From Oscillatoria salina IIICB1 (GTDB lineage: Bacteria; Cyanobacteriota; Cyanobacteriia; Cyanobacteriales; SIO1D9): DNA of 34,944 nt. The position numbers were made by a program, and so were the translations under genes. Below are positions 7,977 through 15,734 of this stretch, in pieces; the first letter of the stretch is position 1; the number at the start of each line of letters is the position of its first letter. Under the pieces are notes generated by a model. That model searched no databases. It had not been told where the DNA came from and saw only the letters and a list, made by a program, of their open reading frames with translations. The DNA lies in NCBI RefSeq assembly GCF_020144665.1, contig NZ_JAAHBQ010000063.1, positions 1 to 34,944 of the forward strand, read 5' to 3'.

Positions 7977-8660
7977 TCATGGTTCTAACTCATCTTCATC
8001 AAAGCCCCAGTCTTCCTCATCTATCTTTTTTTCCGGTACCGACTCGTAAGTATTTTCGCGTAAAGGTGGAGTAATCACCCGATACTTGGCATCGACTATT
8101 TGCTGTTCGCCAGGAGTGGAACTTGTTTGCTCTTTGTCTCGATAGCTATAAGAGTAGACTGAACCAGTACGAGAAATATTTTGGGGTTGTCGCTTAACTT
8201 CATAAAAGCGAGCATCAGCTTGAGAAGTTTTGAACGAGGTGGGATTTGTAGGTTGAGCAGGAGGTTCTTCGAGATCCCAATCATCATTATCGTCAATCCA
8301 ATCCGAATCAGTGTTAGTTTGAGGAGGTGGCGATGGTGGTGGCATAGAATTAGGTTCAGCCCCACGAGATCCGGAGACAGTAGTTTCTCTCCTGGGAGAG
8401 CGAGGTGAAGGGGGTTCTTCGGACTTAATTTCTCTAAACCCAGCATCATTTTTGTATCTCGGACGATAATTAAGAACTTGTAAGCAAGCACTAGTTAAGA
8501 TCCCAGCGATCGCAAACAGTAAAATCCACACCGCTAAAGGTAATGCTACCGTCTGAGTACCAAAAAATACTAACGGCAACACAGGCGACCAATTTTGCAG
8601 GAGAAAAACGATTATTCCTCCTAAAATTAATAGAGTTAGCACAAGCTGGATCGCAGACAT
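7977..8660 (-). CDS. LapA-like membrane protein with long acidic tail
   Basis: This 227-aa protein has two N-terminal membrane helices: IQLVLTLLILGGIIVFLL and then LPLAVWILLFAIAGILTSAC, joined by a short loop NWSPVLPLVFFGTQ. That layout resembles LapA/DUF1049 inner-membrane proteins. Residues about 75-227 form a low-complexity Pro/Ser/Asp-rich tail ending EDWGFDEDELEP, probably cytoplasmic and disordered. The frame opens upstream to 8738, but that part is repeat-derived. MSAIQLVL at 8660 has AGGAGA seven nt upstream. It is the last gene of a leftward run after ubiX. The function is unknown. Confidence 0.7.
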   Translation of the reverse strand: MSAIQLVLTLLILGGIIVFLLQNWSPVLPLVFFGTQTVALPLAVWILLFAIAGILTSACLQVLNYRPRYKNDAGFREIKSEEPPSPRSPRRETTVSGSRGAEPNSMPPPSPPPQTNTDSDWIDDNDDWDLEEPPAQPTNPTSFKTSQADARFYEVKRQPQNISRTGSVYSYSYRDKEQTSSTPGEQQIVDAKYRVITPPLRENTYESVPEKKIDEEDWGFDEDELEP

Positions 8661-8707
8661 AGATATTTCTCCTGGTTGGGGATTGGGATTTAATAACTGA
8701 TAACTGA

Positions 8708-9313
8708 TTAACCCTGCCAACGCTGAAAAGGTATACAATCGATATCGAGTCGCTCCAAAGCTCGCGCCACCACAAAATCCACCAAATCTTCGATCGTTTG
8801 CGGGTTATGATACCAAGCAGGGATAGCAGGAACAATTTTTACACCAACTTCTGCTAGAGAAGTCAAATTGCGTAAGTGAATCAAACTTAAGGGAGTTTCG
8901 CGGGGAACGAGAACTAACTTACCTCCTTCTTTAATTTGAACATCAGCAGCTCGTTCGAGCAAATCGCTGCTTAAGCCAGCAGCAATTTTGGCTACTGTAC
9001 TCATGCTACAAGGAATGACAAGCATCCCCAAAGTACGAAAAGATCCACTAGCGACATTTGCTCCTACATTTCCCCAACGATGACAATTCAATTTTCCCCC
9101 ATTTTCTACTGCTGCTTGCTGCCGCCAAAATTGTTCTTGTTCGTCAGGATCGGGTGGCATCCGAATGTTTTGTTCGGCTTGCCAAACTAAATAAGCAGCT
9201 TTAGAAGCGACTAACTCAATGTGGTAGTCTGCCTCTAAAAGATATTTCAAAGCACGAACGGCGTAAATTAAACCGCTTGCGCCGCTAATACCGAGAATGA
9301 GGGGTTTAGGCAT
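8708..9313 (-). CDS. ubiX: Flavin prenyltransferase UbiX
   Basis: This 201-aa protein is the family's usual length. UbiX joins dimethylallyl phosphate to FMN to make the prenyl-FMN cofactor of UbiD decarboxylases. Landmarks are the FMN-binding start ILGISGASGLIYAVRALKYL, the PCSMSTVAKIAAGLSSDLL block with the family's Ser/Thr cluster, the REGGK-like segment KEGGKLVLVPRETPLSLIHLRN, and PAIPAWYHNPQTIEDLVDFV. The start MPKPLILG at 9313 is chosen over an upstream extension to 9385 that has no homology. It lies 90 bp after the RNase R-like gene and 47 bp before the LapA-like gene, all leftward. Confidence 0.9.
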   Translation of the reverse strand: MPKPLILGISGASGLIYAVRALKYLLEADYHIELVASKAAYLVWQAEQNIRMPPDPDEQEQFWRQQAAVENGGKLNCHRWGNVGANVASGSFRTLGMLVIPCSMSTVAKIAAGLSSDLLERAADVQIKEGGKLVLVPRETPLSLIHLRNLTSLAEVGVKIVPAIPAWYHNPQTIEDLVDFVVARALERLDIDCIPFQRWQG

Positions 9314-9403
9314 TTTTTGTTGGTTACTGGTTATTTGTGGTTTATGTAGCGGTACAGACGCAACTAGGTACATCTGTACAGCCAATTAAAAGCGATCGAT
9401 AAG

Positions 9404-11665
9404 TCAATCTTCTTCCCAATCTTCAAAGTTAGCATTGCTACCGCCTCGGACAGTTACGAGGTCAATTTGCTGACGATAGTAGTCAACGCTTTTAACTTCT
9501 ACTTCCACGCGATCGCCTAAACGATAAGCTGTACGATTTTTTCGTCCTACGAGACAAGCGTAGCGAGAACGGTATTCGTACCAATCATCTTTGAGGGAAC
9601 TAACGTGAACCAAACCCTCGACTAAATGGTCTTCGATTTCGACAAAGAAACCGTAGGATTGAACGCCAGTAATTAATCCGGAGAAAATATGACCCGTACA
9701 TTCTTTCATGCGTTCGGCTTTTTTTAATCCTTCGAGGTCTTTTTCCGCGTCATGGGCTTCTTTTTCGCAGTCATTGAGATGAGGAATAACTGACCACAAT
9801 TGTTCTGCTAACTCGTCTTGAACCTCAGTGGGTAAAATATTCCAGTTGATGCGATCGTGACAGGTACTACTGCCCAAGTTTACGCCTTCTTTGGTGCGAC
9901 TATGACGGCGATCGCGTCCTTTCTCAAATAAAGCGTGTAAAACTCGCTGGATTAACAAATCCGCATAACGTTGTCCGGGAGATACGCACCTGGTGTAACC
10001 GCCTTCATATGCTAAACCGAAATGGAAACTAGGTTTTTTGCTGTAGATGACTGGTTTTAGCGTTAATTTGAGCAAATGATTGAGAACTTTGCGAACGCTG
10101 GATTTAGCAAATTGTTGGGTAAAGCGCTGATAATCTTGAGGAGAAACTTCTTCTTCATTTTCTAGTTGTAGATCCAAGTGCAGATTATTGCCTAACTTAA
10201 TCAAATCTTCCAATTCTTCTAAATCTGGTTCCGACTGATGGCAATAGATTCCTGGTAACTCTAGACTGGTGAGATGATTGCCGACAGCGCGGTTGACCAA
10301 AACGATCGCATCTGTCAGTAGAGATTGAACTGGTAAAGAAGAAGAAGTAGCGATCGCGCCTAATCTGCCTTCATCTTTATACAATGAGGGAATATTTTCC
10401 GAATCGATTTCAAACGAACCCCGTTGTTGTCGTCGAGCTTTGATTACTGGACTCAAGTTAAAAAACAGTTCGTTGAGCATTTTTACGGCTGAAGACAGTT
10501 CATCTTCCACATCTTCTTGACGACCGAGTAACGACTGTGCTTGTTTATAACTAATTTGACGATCTACACAGATAATACTGGGTTTGATATCAAACTCCGT
10601 TACCTGACCCGCGCGATCGATAATTAAAAACACCGATAGCGTTAAACGATCTTCTCCGGGAATTAAGGAACAACAATGCCCTACTCCTGGAGGAAATAAA
10701 GGTACTATTTTATCCAAGAGATTAATCGCCGTACCTCGCTTTCTTGCCTCGCGGTCTAGTTCAGAATTTGGTTTAATGTAGTAAGCTACGTCAGTAATGT
10801 GAATCCCTAGCTCCCAATTACCACGATCGGTTTTCTCTAAAGTAAAAGCATTTTCAATCCACTGTCCAGTGGCTGAATCTAAATCTAAATTGGGTTCGAG
10901 GGTCAATGTCAACCGTTTGCGTAAGTCGAGACGAGACTTAGTTTCACTTTTTGACCATTCGCCGGACAAAACTTCCGCAGCTTGAATAACTTTTTCAGGA
11001 AAGCTTTGGGGTAAATCGTGCTTACAACAAACAATATCTGTATCTGCTGCTTCCTCTGCATCTGTACCCAAAATTCGAGTTACTTTTCCTAATGGTAAAT
11101 TTTGTGCCAGAGGATAGCGAAGCACTTCCACATGAACTAAATGATCTACTGCTTGGCGTAGTCTTTCTTCTTCTTGTCTGAGAATCAGTTCAAACAAAAG
11201 TCGGTCATCCAAAGGAACAGCCCGATAACCATCTTCAGTTTCTTTAACTCGCGCCAATAAAGAAGGATTAGCTCTTTCCAAGATTAATTTAACTTCGCCT
11301 TCTGGGGAACGACGACGGCTACCTTCTTTAATAATTTTTACCAAAACGCGATCGCCGTTCCAAGCATTACTCAAATGACTTTCGCGGATATATACATCAT
11401 CGGCAGTTTCGCTATCTTGGATTGCAAAACAAAATCCTTTACTCGAACAGCGCAGTTTAGCTTCGACGACATCCTCTTCATAAACGCGCCGATACTTACC
11501 TCGTTCTTTAATAATTACACCTATTTTCTCTAAAATATCCAGAGTCAAGTGTAACTTTTCCATACTATCTGAATCTTCGCAACCTAGTTTCTTCTCCAAA
11601 ACTTTGCGAGCGACTAATTTTTCATCGCTGAAATTAGATAGTAATGTAGCGATTGAATACTCCAT
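9404..11665 (-). CDS. zam: Zam/RNase R-like protein with degenerate RNB active site
   Basis: This 753-aa member of the RNase II/R family has an N-terminal winged-helix-like segment (1-60), cold-shock-like OB domains (about 65-200), an RNB domain (about 245-585) and a C-terminal S1 domain (658-738, GHIFSGLITGVQSYGFFVEI). The RNB metal site is eroded. Against the usual DxxxxxDxDDA pattern it reads D263, then W269, E271, N272; the following ten-residue spacing to WELGIHITDVAYY aligns without gaps. SPIRRY reads SPGQRY (562-567), so the first Arg is Gln565. Hydrolytic activity is therefore doubtful. Length and N-terminus suggest the cyanobacterial Zam (acetazolamide-resistance) type, recalled from memory. 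The ATG at 11665 is preferred to a TTG two codons upstream. Confidence 0.8.
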   Translation of the reverse strand: MEYSIATLLSNFSDEKLVARKVLEKKLGCEDSDSMEKLHLTLDILEKIGVIIKERGKYRRVYEEDVVEAKLRCSSKGFCFAIQDSETADDVYIRESHLSNAWNGDRVLVKIIKEGSRRRSPEGEVKLILERANPSLLARVKETEDGYRAVPLDDRLLFELILRQEEERLRQAVDHLVHVEVLRYPLAQNLPLGKVTRILGTDAEEAADTDIVCCKHDLPQSFPEKVIQAAEVLSGEWSKSETKSRLDLRKRLTLTLEPNLDLDSATGQWIENAFTLEKTDRGNWELGIHITDVAYYIKPNSELDREARKRGTAINLLDKIVPLFPPGVGHCCSLIPGEDRLTLSVFLIIDRAGQVTEFDIKPSIICVDRQISYKQAQSLLGRQEDVEDELSSAVKMLNELFFNLSPVIKARRQQRGSFEIDSENIPSLYKDEGRLGAIATSSSLPVQSLLTDAIVLVNRAVGNHLTSLELPGIYCHQSEPDLEELEDLIKLGNNLHLDLQLENEEEVSPQDYQRFTQQFAKSSVRKVLNHLLKLTLKPVIYSKKPSFHFGLAYEGGYTRCVSPGQRYADLLIQRVLHALFEKGRDRRHSRTKEGVNLGSSTCHDRINWNILPTEVQDELAEQLWSVIPHLNDCEKEAHDAEKDLEGLKKAERMKECTGHIFSGLITGVQSYGFFVEIEDHLVEGLVHVSSLKDDWYEYRSRYACLVGRKNRTAYRLGDRVEVEVKSVDYYRQQIDLVTVRGGSNANFEDWEED

Positions 11666-12058
11666 GTACAAAAATCCTTATTTTACTAAATCTCAACTAA
11701 TTTGCTCTTGTCATCGATACCCGTGCGAGCGAAACCACAGAAATTTAAAGACGAGAAAACTTGAGAAATCAAGAAATGTAGCTACCTGTGTCAAGAGCGC
11801 GTCTATCTTGCTTGAGGAACAAAAACTGCTTCCCCAATTTGTCAACATTTGCACTAATAGATTTTTTCTCGCGATCGAGAGCCAAAATTTATAATTAGCC
11901 TTAACAGTTAGCCATAGAGCCGAAAAAATCTGCTCGCTCTCACTACGATCCTGACTTTCCACGACTAAATTCTGACTCTTCAATTTTGGGACTTTTGTCT
12001 TCATCCTTCCCTTTTTTTCTGTTGCTGTGCTTACCTATAGGTAGTTCTCACTTCATAA
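11666..12058. other. Intergenic region, no gene seen
   Basis: About 390 bp between the Zam-like gene and the tnpB element. Open frames on both strands have no plausible composition, homology or ribosome-binding site. The region should carry the promoter of the leftward Zam-like gene. Confidence 0.5.
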
Positions 12059-12109
12059 CAGCTAGCAGTGGAGTGAATAGACCTGAAATTTGCCTTCTAC
12101 TGCTAGCTG
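12059..12109 (-). ncRNA. Candidate right-end hairpin / omega-RNA region of tnpB
   Basis: CAGCTAGCAGT (12059-12069) and ACTGCTAGCTG (12099-12109) are perfect 11-bp arms around 29 nt, and the right arm spans the tnpB stop codon. A second small hairpin (arms CCTCG/CGAGG) lies inside the 3' coding end near 12121-12141. In characterised TnpB systems the guide RNA comes from the 3' end of tnpB plus the right end, so this is where it should be. That an RNA is actually made here is inference. Confidence 0.4.
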
Positions 12110-13338
12110 ATAGAGTAAACGACCTCGCCGATTAGGGTCGAGGCTTTCAGTAGCCCTGAAGTTATCGTACAAGACAACAACTGCGAACCTCCAGGCTGGT
12201 TGAAAGAGCAGCCCCAAAGCGCAATTACTAATGAAGCATTAACGTCCGCATCCCCTTGATCTTGACATCGAGGATTTGTACACCGGAAAGATTTCCCACC
12301 TCTAATACCTAAATGCTTGCATTTATGACAGGTCTGACTGGTATAAGCGGGAGGGATAGCAATTACCTCTACTCCTTCTTTGATTCCCTTGTACTCTAAA
12401 AAACTCTGCAATCGATCAAAAGCCCAGGAATTAGACCGTCTTCTTTTGGTCTTACTCCTGGGCTTTTCGTTTGTTCGTTCGCGAATTCCGGTTAAGTCTT
12501 CAATTGCCACCAACGCTTGTTGATGTTTAGCTTTATCGATAATCGCCTTGCTAATGTTATAGTTCAGCCACGATTGGAATCTTCGCTCTCGTCCCGATAG
12601 CCGTTTCAAAATCTGCCGACAGCGAGGGCGAGTTGACCTTGTGCCTTGGGACGCTTTCTTTTGCAGAGAAGCTCGAACGTGGCTGAAGCGATCTCGTTTG
12701 TTTTGAATCTTCTTTCCAGACCAGGATTGTCCGGTACTAGTTGCGGCAATATCCCTTCTTCCAAAGTCCACACCAATTACCTTATCGGTTTTGACAGGTT
12801 TGGGTGCGTCATCTTTAATCTGGATATGGGCGTACCAATTTCCGTCACGATGCTGACCGATTTGGGCGGAAGTCGGATTCTTATCTTTGAGCTTACCTCG
12901 ATGATAGGTACTAACTAGTAACGCCAGTTTCGTTCTTTTGCCAACAGTGCTAATGCTGATTAGCCAACCTTCTTCAATAAAGCGAAAGGTACGAGCGTCA
13001 CACTCAAAGCTAGTTGGCTTAAATCCTCTGACTTTTCTGCCTTTGTGTTTGGCGCTTAGGCGATTAGCTGCTACTCGAGCGCTAGCTCGAACGACATGAT
13101 TTGCTGATAAACCAAACTTAGCTTTAACTTCGTGGTAGCAAACAGCTTGGATAGAGTTGCGGTTGGTTAGTTTTGGATTGACTTCTGTATTAATCCAAGT
13201 GCAAGCGTCCGCAAAAGCGGTAGCTGTTTGAGATAACAACTGTTGTTGTTTCTCGTCTGCTTGTAGCTTGACAACTAAGGTTAATACTTGTTCCATGTCA
13301 TCTAAAACTTCACGATTATGATTATAGTGTGTTTTCAA
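12103..13338 (-). CDS. tnpB: TnpB RNA-guided endonuclease
   Basis: A 411-aa protein of the IS200/IS605 TnpB (OrfB) family, ancestral to Cas12. It uses a transposon-encoded RNA to cut DNA. All three RuvC carboxylates are present: Asp in VIGVDFGRRDIAA, Glu in LVAIEDLTGIRE, and Asp in DQGDADVNAS. The zinc finger is CHKCKHLG followed by CTNPRC. The N-terminal Lys/Arg-rich helical part is complete. The first possible Met is at 13338; a second, MEQVLTLVVKLQ (13296), fits the family start as well and cannot be excluded. The C-terminal tail after the zinc finger (QPGGSQLLSC...) runs into the element's right end. No tnpA accompanies it. Confidence 0.9.
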   Translation of the reverse strand: MKTHYNHNREVLDDMEQVLTLVVKLQADEKQQQLLSQTATAFADACTWINTEVNPKLTNRNSIQAVCYHEVKAKFGLSANHVVRASARVAANRLSAKHKGRKVRGFKPTSFECDARTFRFIEEGWLISISTVGKRTKLALLVSTYHRGKLKDKNPTSAQIGQHRDGNWYAHIQIKDDAPKPVKTDKVIGVDFGRRDIAATSTGQSWSGKKIQNKRDRFSHVRASLQKKASQGTRSTRPRCRQILKRLSGRERRFQSWLNYNISKAIIDKAKHQQALVAIEDLTGIRERTNEKPRSKTKRRRSNSWAFDRLQSFLEYKGIKEGVEVIAIPPAYTSQTCHKCKHLGIRGGKSFRCTNPRCQDQGDADVNASLVIALWGCSFNQPGGSQLLSCTITSGLLKASTLIGEVVYSIS

Positions 13339-13549
13339 ACCTTCGGGGCATCGAACCCCTTATTTTCAACTCCTATCCCTCCCTGCCCTTGAAGGGCAAG
13401 GCTTCTCGGAGCTTTTTCGGTGAGAGTCTGTTACGATCTCAAACAATGTTATTTTAGCTAGAAAGAGTACAATTAACCAACTAGAATTTTACTGACAGGT
13501 ACAACAGATGAGTTAAACTCAAGAAGTTCAACTTTGAGAAGCCGATAAA

Positions 13550-14416
13550 GTGTTTGAAGTCGTACAACTTGTTTGGCACAATGGTAAAATCATTCCTCGC
13601 GAACAAGCAGCCCCCTCAATTGCCAGTCACTCTCTACATTTAGGCATTGGCGTCTTTGATGGTTTGAGAGCTTTTTGGAATGGCGATCGCTATTATATTC
13701 ATGCTTTAGACGATCACCTCACGCGTCTGCAAGAAAATGCCAGAACGCTAGAAATGGAAATTCCTTGGTCGTTAAAAGAACTCAAAGCTGGGATTTGGAC
13801 ACTTTTAGCTGAAATTCCCCAAACCAATTACTATCTGCGACCAATTGTTTATCGAGGGCTACCCAAGATAACTATCAAGGAACGACAGAAGATGAAAGTT
13901 GATGTCTCGATTTTGGCTGTTACGGCTCCTCGTGATGTAATTAAACCTTTCAGGTGTCAAATTTCCCCTTTTGAGCGGGTTTCTAGCCGTGCCATACCAG
14001 TGAGGGCGAAGATCTGTGGTGCTTATGTTAACAGTTATTTAGTTCGCATCCAGGCGGAGGCATCAGGGTTTGATGAAGGAATTATGCTAGATCGAGAAGG
14101 AAAAATTACGGAAGCGGCTACTGCTAATCTTTTCTTTATCCAAGAGGATACAGTTGTTACTCCGGCACTTACTCCAGATATTTTCCCAGGAATTACTCGT
14201 TCAACTTTATTAAAAGTCGCTTCCTCTTTAGGAATTAAGGTTATTGAGCGAGATATTTATCCAGAGGCTTTGGGTGATTTTCAAGCAGTTTTCAGTTGTG
14301 CTACATTTTCAGAAGTTAGACCGATTATAACAATTGATTCTCATCAATATGATTCTCTAAATAATCCAATATTTCGGAAATTCTTAAAAGCATATCAGGA
14401 AATTACTTACCAGTAG
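13550..14416 (+). CDS. Branched-chain aminotransferase-like protein (class IV PLP enzyme)
   Basis: This 288-aa protein has the class IV (IlvE/DAAT/ADCL) fold. The start block VWHNGKIIPREQA and HSLHLGIGVFDGLRAF match IlvE. K154 in VRAKICGAYVNSYL is the predicted PLP-binding Lys, E188 in KITEAATANLFF the conserved Glu, and FPGITRSTLLKVASSLGI follows. Two family positions differ: KxxGNY reads KICGAY, and the phosphate-binding SGTAAE block reads SCATFSE. Substrate preference is therefore uncertain: branched-chain, D-amino acid or an ADC-lyase-like reaction. The start is GTG; an in-frame stop lies five codons upstream, so no ATG is available. It is probably monocistronic. Confidence 0.8.
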   Translation: MFEVVQLVWHNGKIIPREQAAPSIASHSLHLGIGVFDGLRAFWNGDRYYIHALDDHLTRLQENARTLEMEIPWSLKELKAGIWTLLAEIPQTNYYLRPIVYRGLPKITIKERQKMKVDVSILAVTAPRDVIKPFRCQISPFERVSSRAIPVRAKICGAYVNSYLVRIQAEASGFDEGIMLDREGKITEAATANLFFIQEDTVVTPALTPDIFPGITRSTLLKVASSLGIKVIERDIYPEALGDFQAVFSCATFSEVRPIITIDSHQYDSLNNPIFRKFLKAYQEITYQ

Positions 14417-14464
14417 GGGTGGCAAGAGCCAAATAACTGTTTGCCAAAAAAAACCGTTTCCACA

Positions 14465-15463
14465 CTAACAGTTAACCTTTTTTCCACTCGGTAAGATCGC
14501 GTGACATAAATCAGCATTTTCAATTTGAGCGCGATCGCTTTCGGCTCGATTCAGATTCGCATAGCGAAGATTAGCATTAGTAAAATTAGCCTCGATCAAG
14601 TTACTACCTGTAAGATCCGCATTTTCGAGATTAGCATTTGCCAATTCCGCAAACTGCAAATTTGCTTCCGAAAGGTTAGCGCGCGTCAGATTAGCATCGA
14701 TCAAATTAACTTCTGCTAAATTGCTACCACTAAAGTTAGCATCTTGTAAATTAGCTTCATTTAAATCCGCTTTTTCGAGATCCGCATCACGCAGATCGCT
14801 TCCTGAGAGATCCGCCGAAGTTAGACTAGCACCTCTGAGGTTAGCACCGCGCAAATCTGCACCACGCAAATTAGCATTACGAAACATCACCCCGCTTAAA
14901 TTCGCTCCGCGCAGATCGGCATTTTCTAACTCTGCACCGACCAGATAAGCTCTATTTAAGTCAGCCCCAACTAAGTTAGCCCCAACTAAGTTAGATTCTC
15001 CCAAATAGATATTTCGCATATCCGCCCCAGAAAGATTAGCATTTTCTAAGTCATTACCGCTTAGGCTAATCATAAATAAATTCGCATTAGCTAAATAAGT
15101 GTTTCTCAGCGTCGCTCCCTCAAGGAGAGTTGCCCTTAAATCGGCTTGTGCTAAATTAGCACCATCCAGCAAAGCATATTCCAAATTTGTACCGCCTAAA
15201 TAAGCATTACGCAAATCGGCATCTTGGAGATTAGCCCCACGCAAATTAGCTTGAGAAAGATCGGCACCGCGCAAATCTGAACCGCTCAAGTCAGCGCGAT
15301 TATTTGATAAATTAAGTCCTCTGAGATTAGCTCCTGTTAAGTCGCAACCGGGACAAAGATAGCTTCTTCTGAGTCGATCCACATCAGCCAAATTTTCGGC
15401 AATTACAGGTGTAGCTAATCCCATAGCGAGAATAACAGTAGCGATCGCCCAATTTTTCTTCAT
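14465..15463 (-). CDS. Secreted pentapeptide-repeat protein
   Basis: A 332-aa protein made of a signal peptide and one long right-handed beta-helix. Residues 1-22 (MKKNWAIATVILAMGLATPVIA) form a signal peptide ending in an AxA-like site. Residues 30-320 are tandem A(D/N)Lxx pentapeptides such as GADLSQANLRGANLQDADLR, about 55 units. A short Cys-containing tail (ENADLCHAILPSGKKVNC) and an N-terminal CPGC may form disulphides. The export signal makes it periplasmic or extracellular. The biochemical role of most such cyanobacterial proteins is unknown. AAGGAAAC precedes the ATG. Confidence 0.9.
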   Translation of the reverse strand: MKKNWAIATVILAMGLATPVIAENLADVDRLRRSYLCPGCDLTGANLRGLNLSNNRADLSGSDLRGADLSQANLRGANLQDADLRNAYLGGTNLEYALLDGANLAQADLRATLLEGATLRNTYLANANLFMISLSGNDLENANLSGADMRNIYLGESNLVGANLVGADLNRAYLVGAELENADLRGANLSGVMFRNANLRGADLRGANLRGASLTSADLSGSDLRDADLEKADLNEANLQDANFSGSNLAEVNLIDANLTRANLSEANLQFAELANANLENADLTGSNLIEANFTNANLRYANLNRAESDRAQIENADLCHAILPSGKKVNC

Positions 15464-15487
15464 GTTTCCTTTTTTCGATTTGTTGGT

Positions 15488-15634
15488 TGGGGATTGGGTT
15501 CAGTTATCAGTAAACAGTTAGCAGTTACCACCCCAACAGTAAACAGTAAACAGTAAACAGTAAACAGTAAACAGTAAACAGTGAAAAGTTTATTCGCTAA
15601 TTGCTTCTTGTCTCCAATCTCTACTGATAACTGA
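15488..15634. repeat. Dispersed repeat, copy B (six AAACAGT units)
   Basis: Same sequence as 1561-1679, with one base changed and four extra AAACAGT heptamers (six units at 15541-15582). It fills the upstream region of the pentapeptide-repeat gene. Confidence 0.9.
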
Positions 15635-15686
15635 AAACTGATAACTGAAAACTGAAAACTGAAAACTGATAACTGATAACTGATAA
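15624..15686. repeat. Nine tandem CTGAWAA heptamers
   Basis: Nine heptamers in register, each CTGATAA or CTGAAAA, directly follow copy B. This is a typical cyanobacterial short tandem heptamer array. It lies between the pentapeptide-repeat gene and the DUF218 gene. Confidence 0.9.
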
Positions 15687-15734
15687 CCCCCTCTTCCCTT
15701 AGACTCCACATTCGGAAAGAAGGATTCAAGAAAC

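Larger units (their letters stand above)
12059..13411 (-). mobile_element. IS200/IS605-type element with tnpB only
   Basis: The element comprises an intact tnpB, an 11-bp inverted repeat across the tnpB stop codon (12059-12069 with 12099-12109), and a hairpin-rich upstream end with TGCCCTT-G-AAGGGCA (13384-13398) next to CCCTCCCTG. No tnpA (Y1 transposase) is present, so it would be non-autonomous. Subterminal hairpins, not inverted terminal repeats, are typical of this family. Both outer limits are estimates. Confidence 0.6.

Noticed and set aside
8096-8491. 131-codon minus-strand frame inside the LapA-like gene
   Set aside because: Out-of-frame shadow of the low-complexity tail of the 7977-8660 gene, which has a clear start and ribosome site.
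11604-12004. Two 96-97-codon frames between the Zam-like gene and tnpB
   Set aside because: Overlapping on opposite strands, no ribosome sites, non-protein-like composition.
13345-13359. tRNA T-arm-like GGGGTTCGATGCCCC on the minus strand
   Set aside because: No acceptor, D or anticodon arm is found around it; it is better explained as a hairpin of the tnpB element's upstream end.
15541-15686. Tandem repeats as a CRISPR array
   Set aside because: Units are 7 bp with no spacers and no cas genes nearby; they are cyanobacterial heptamer repeats.
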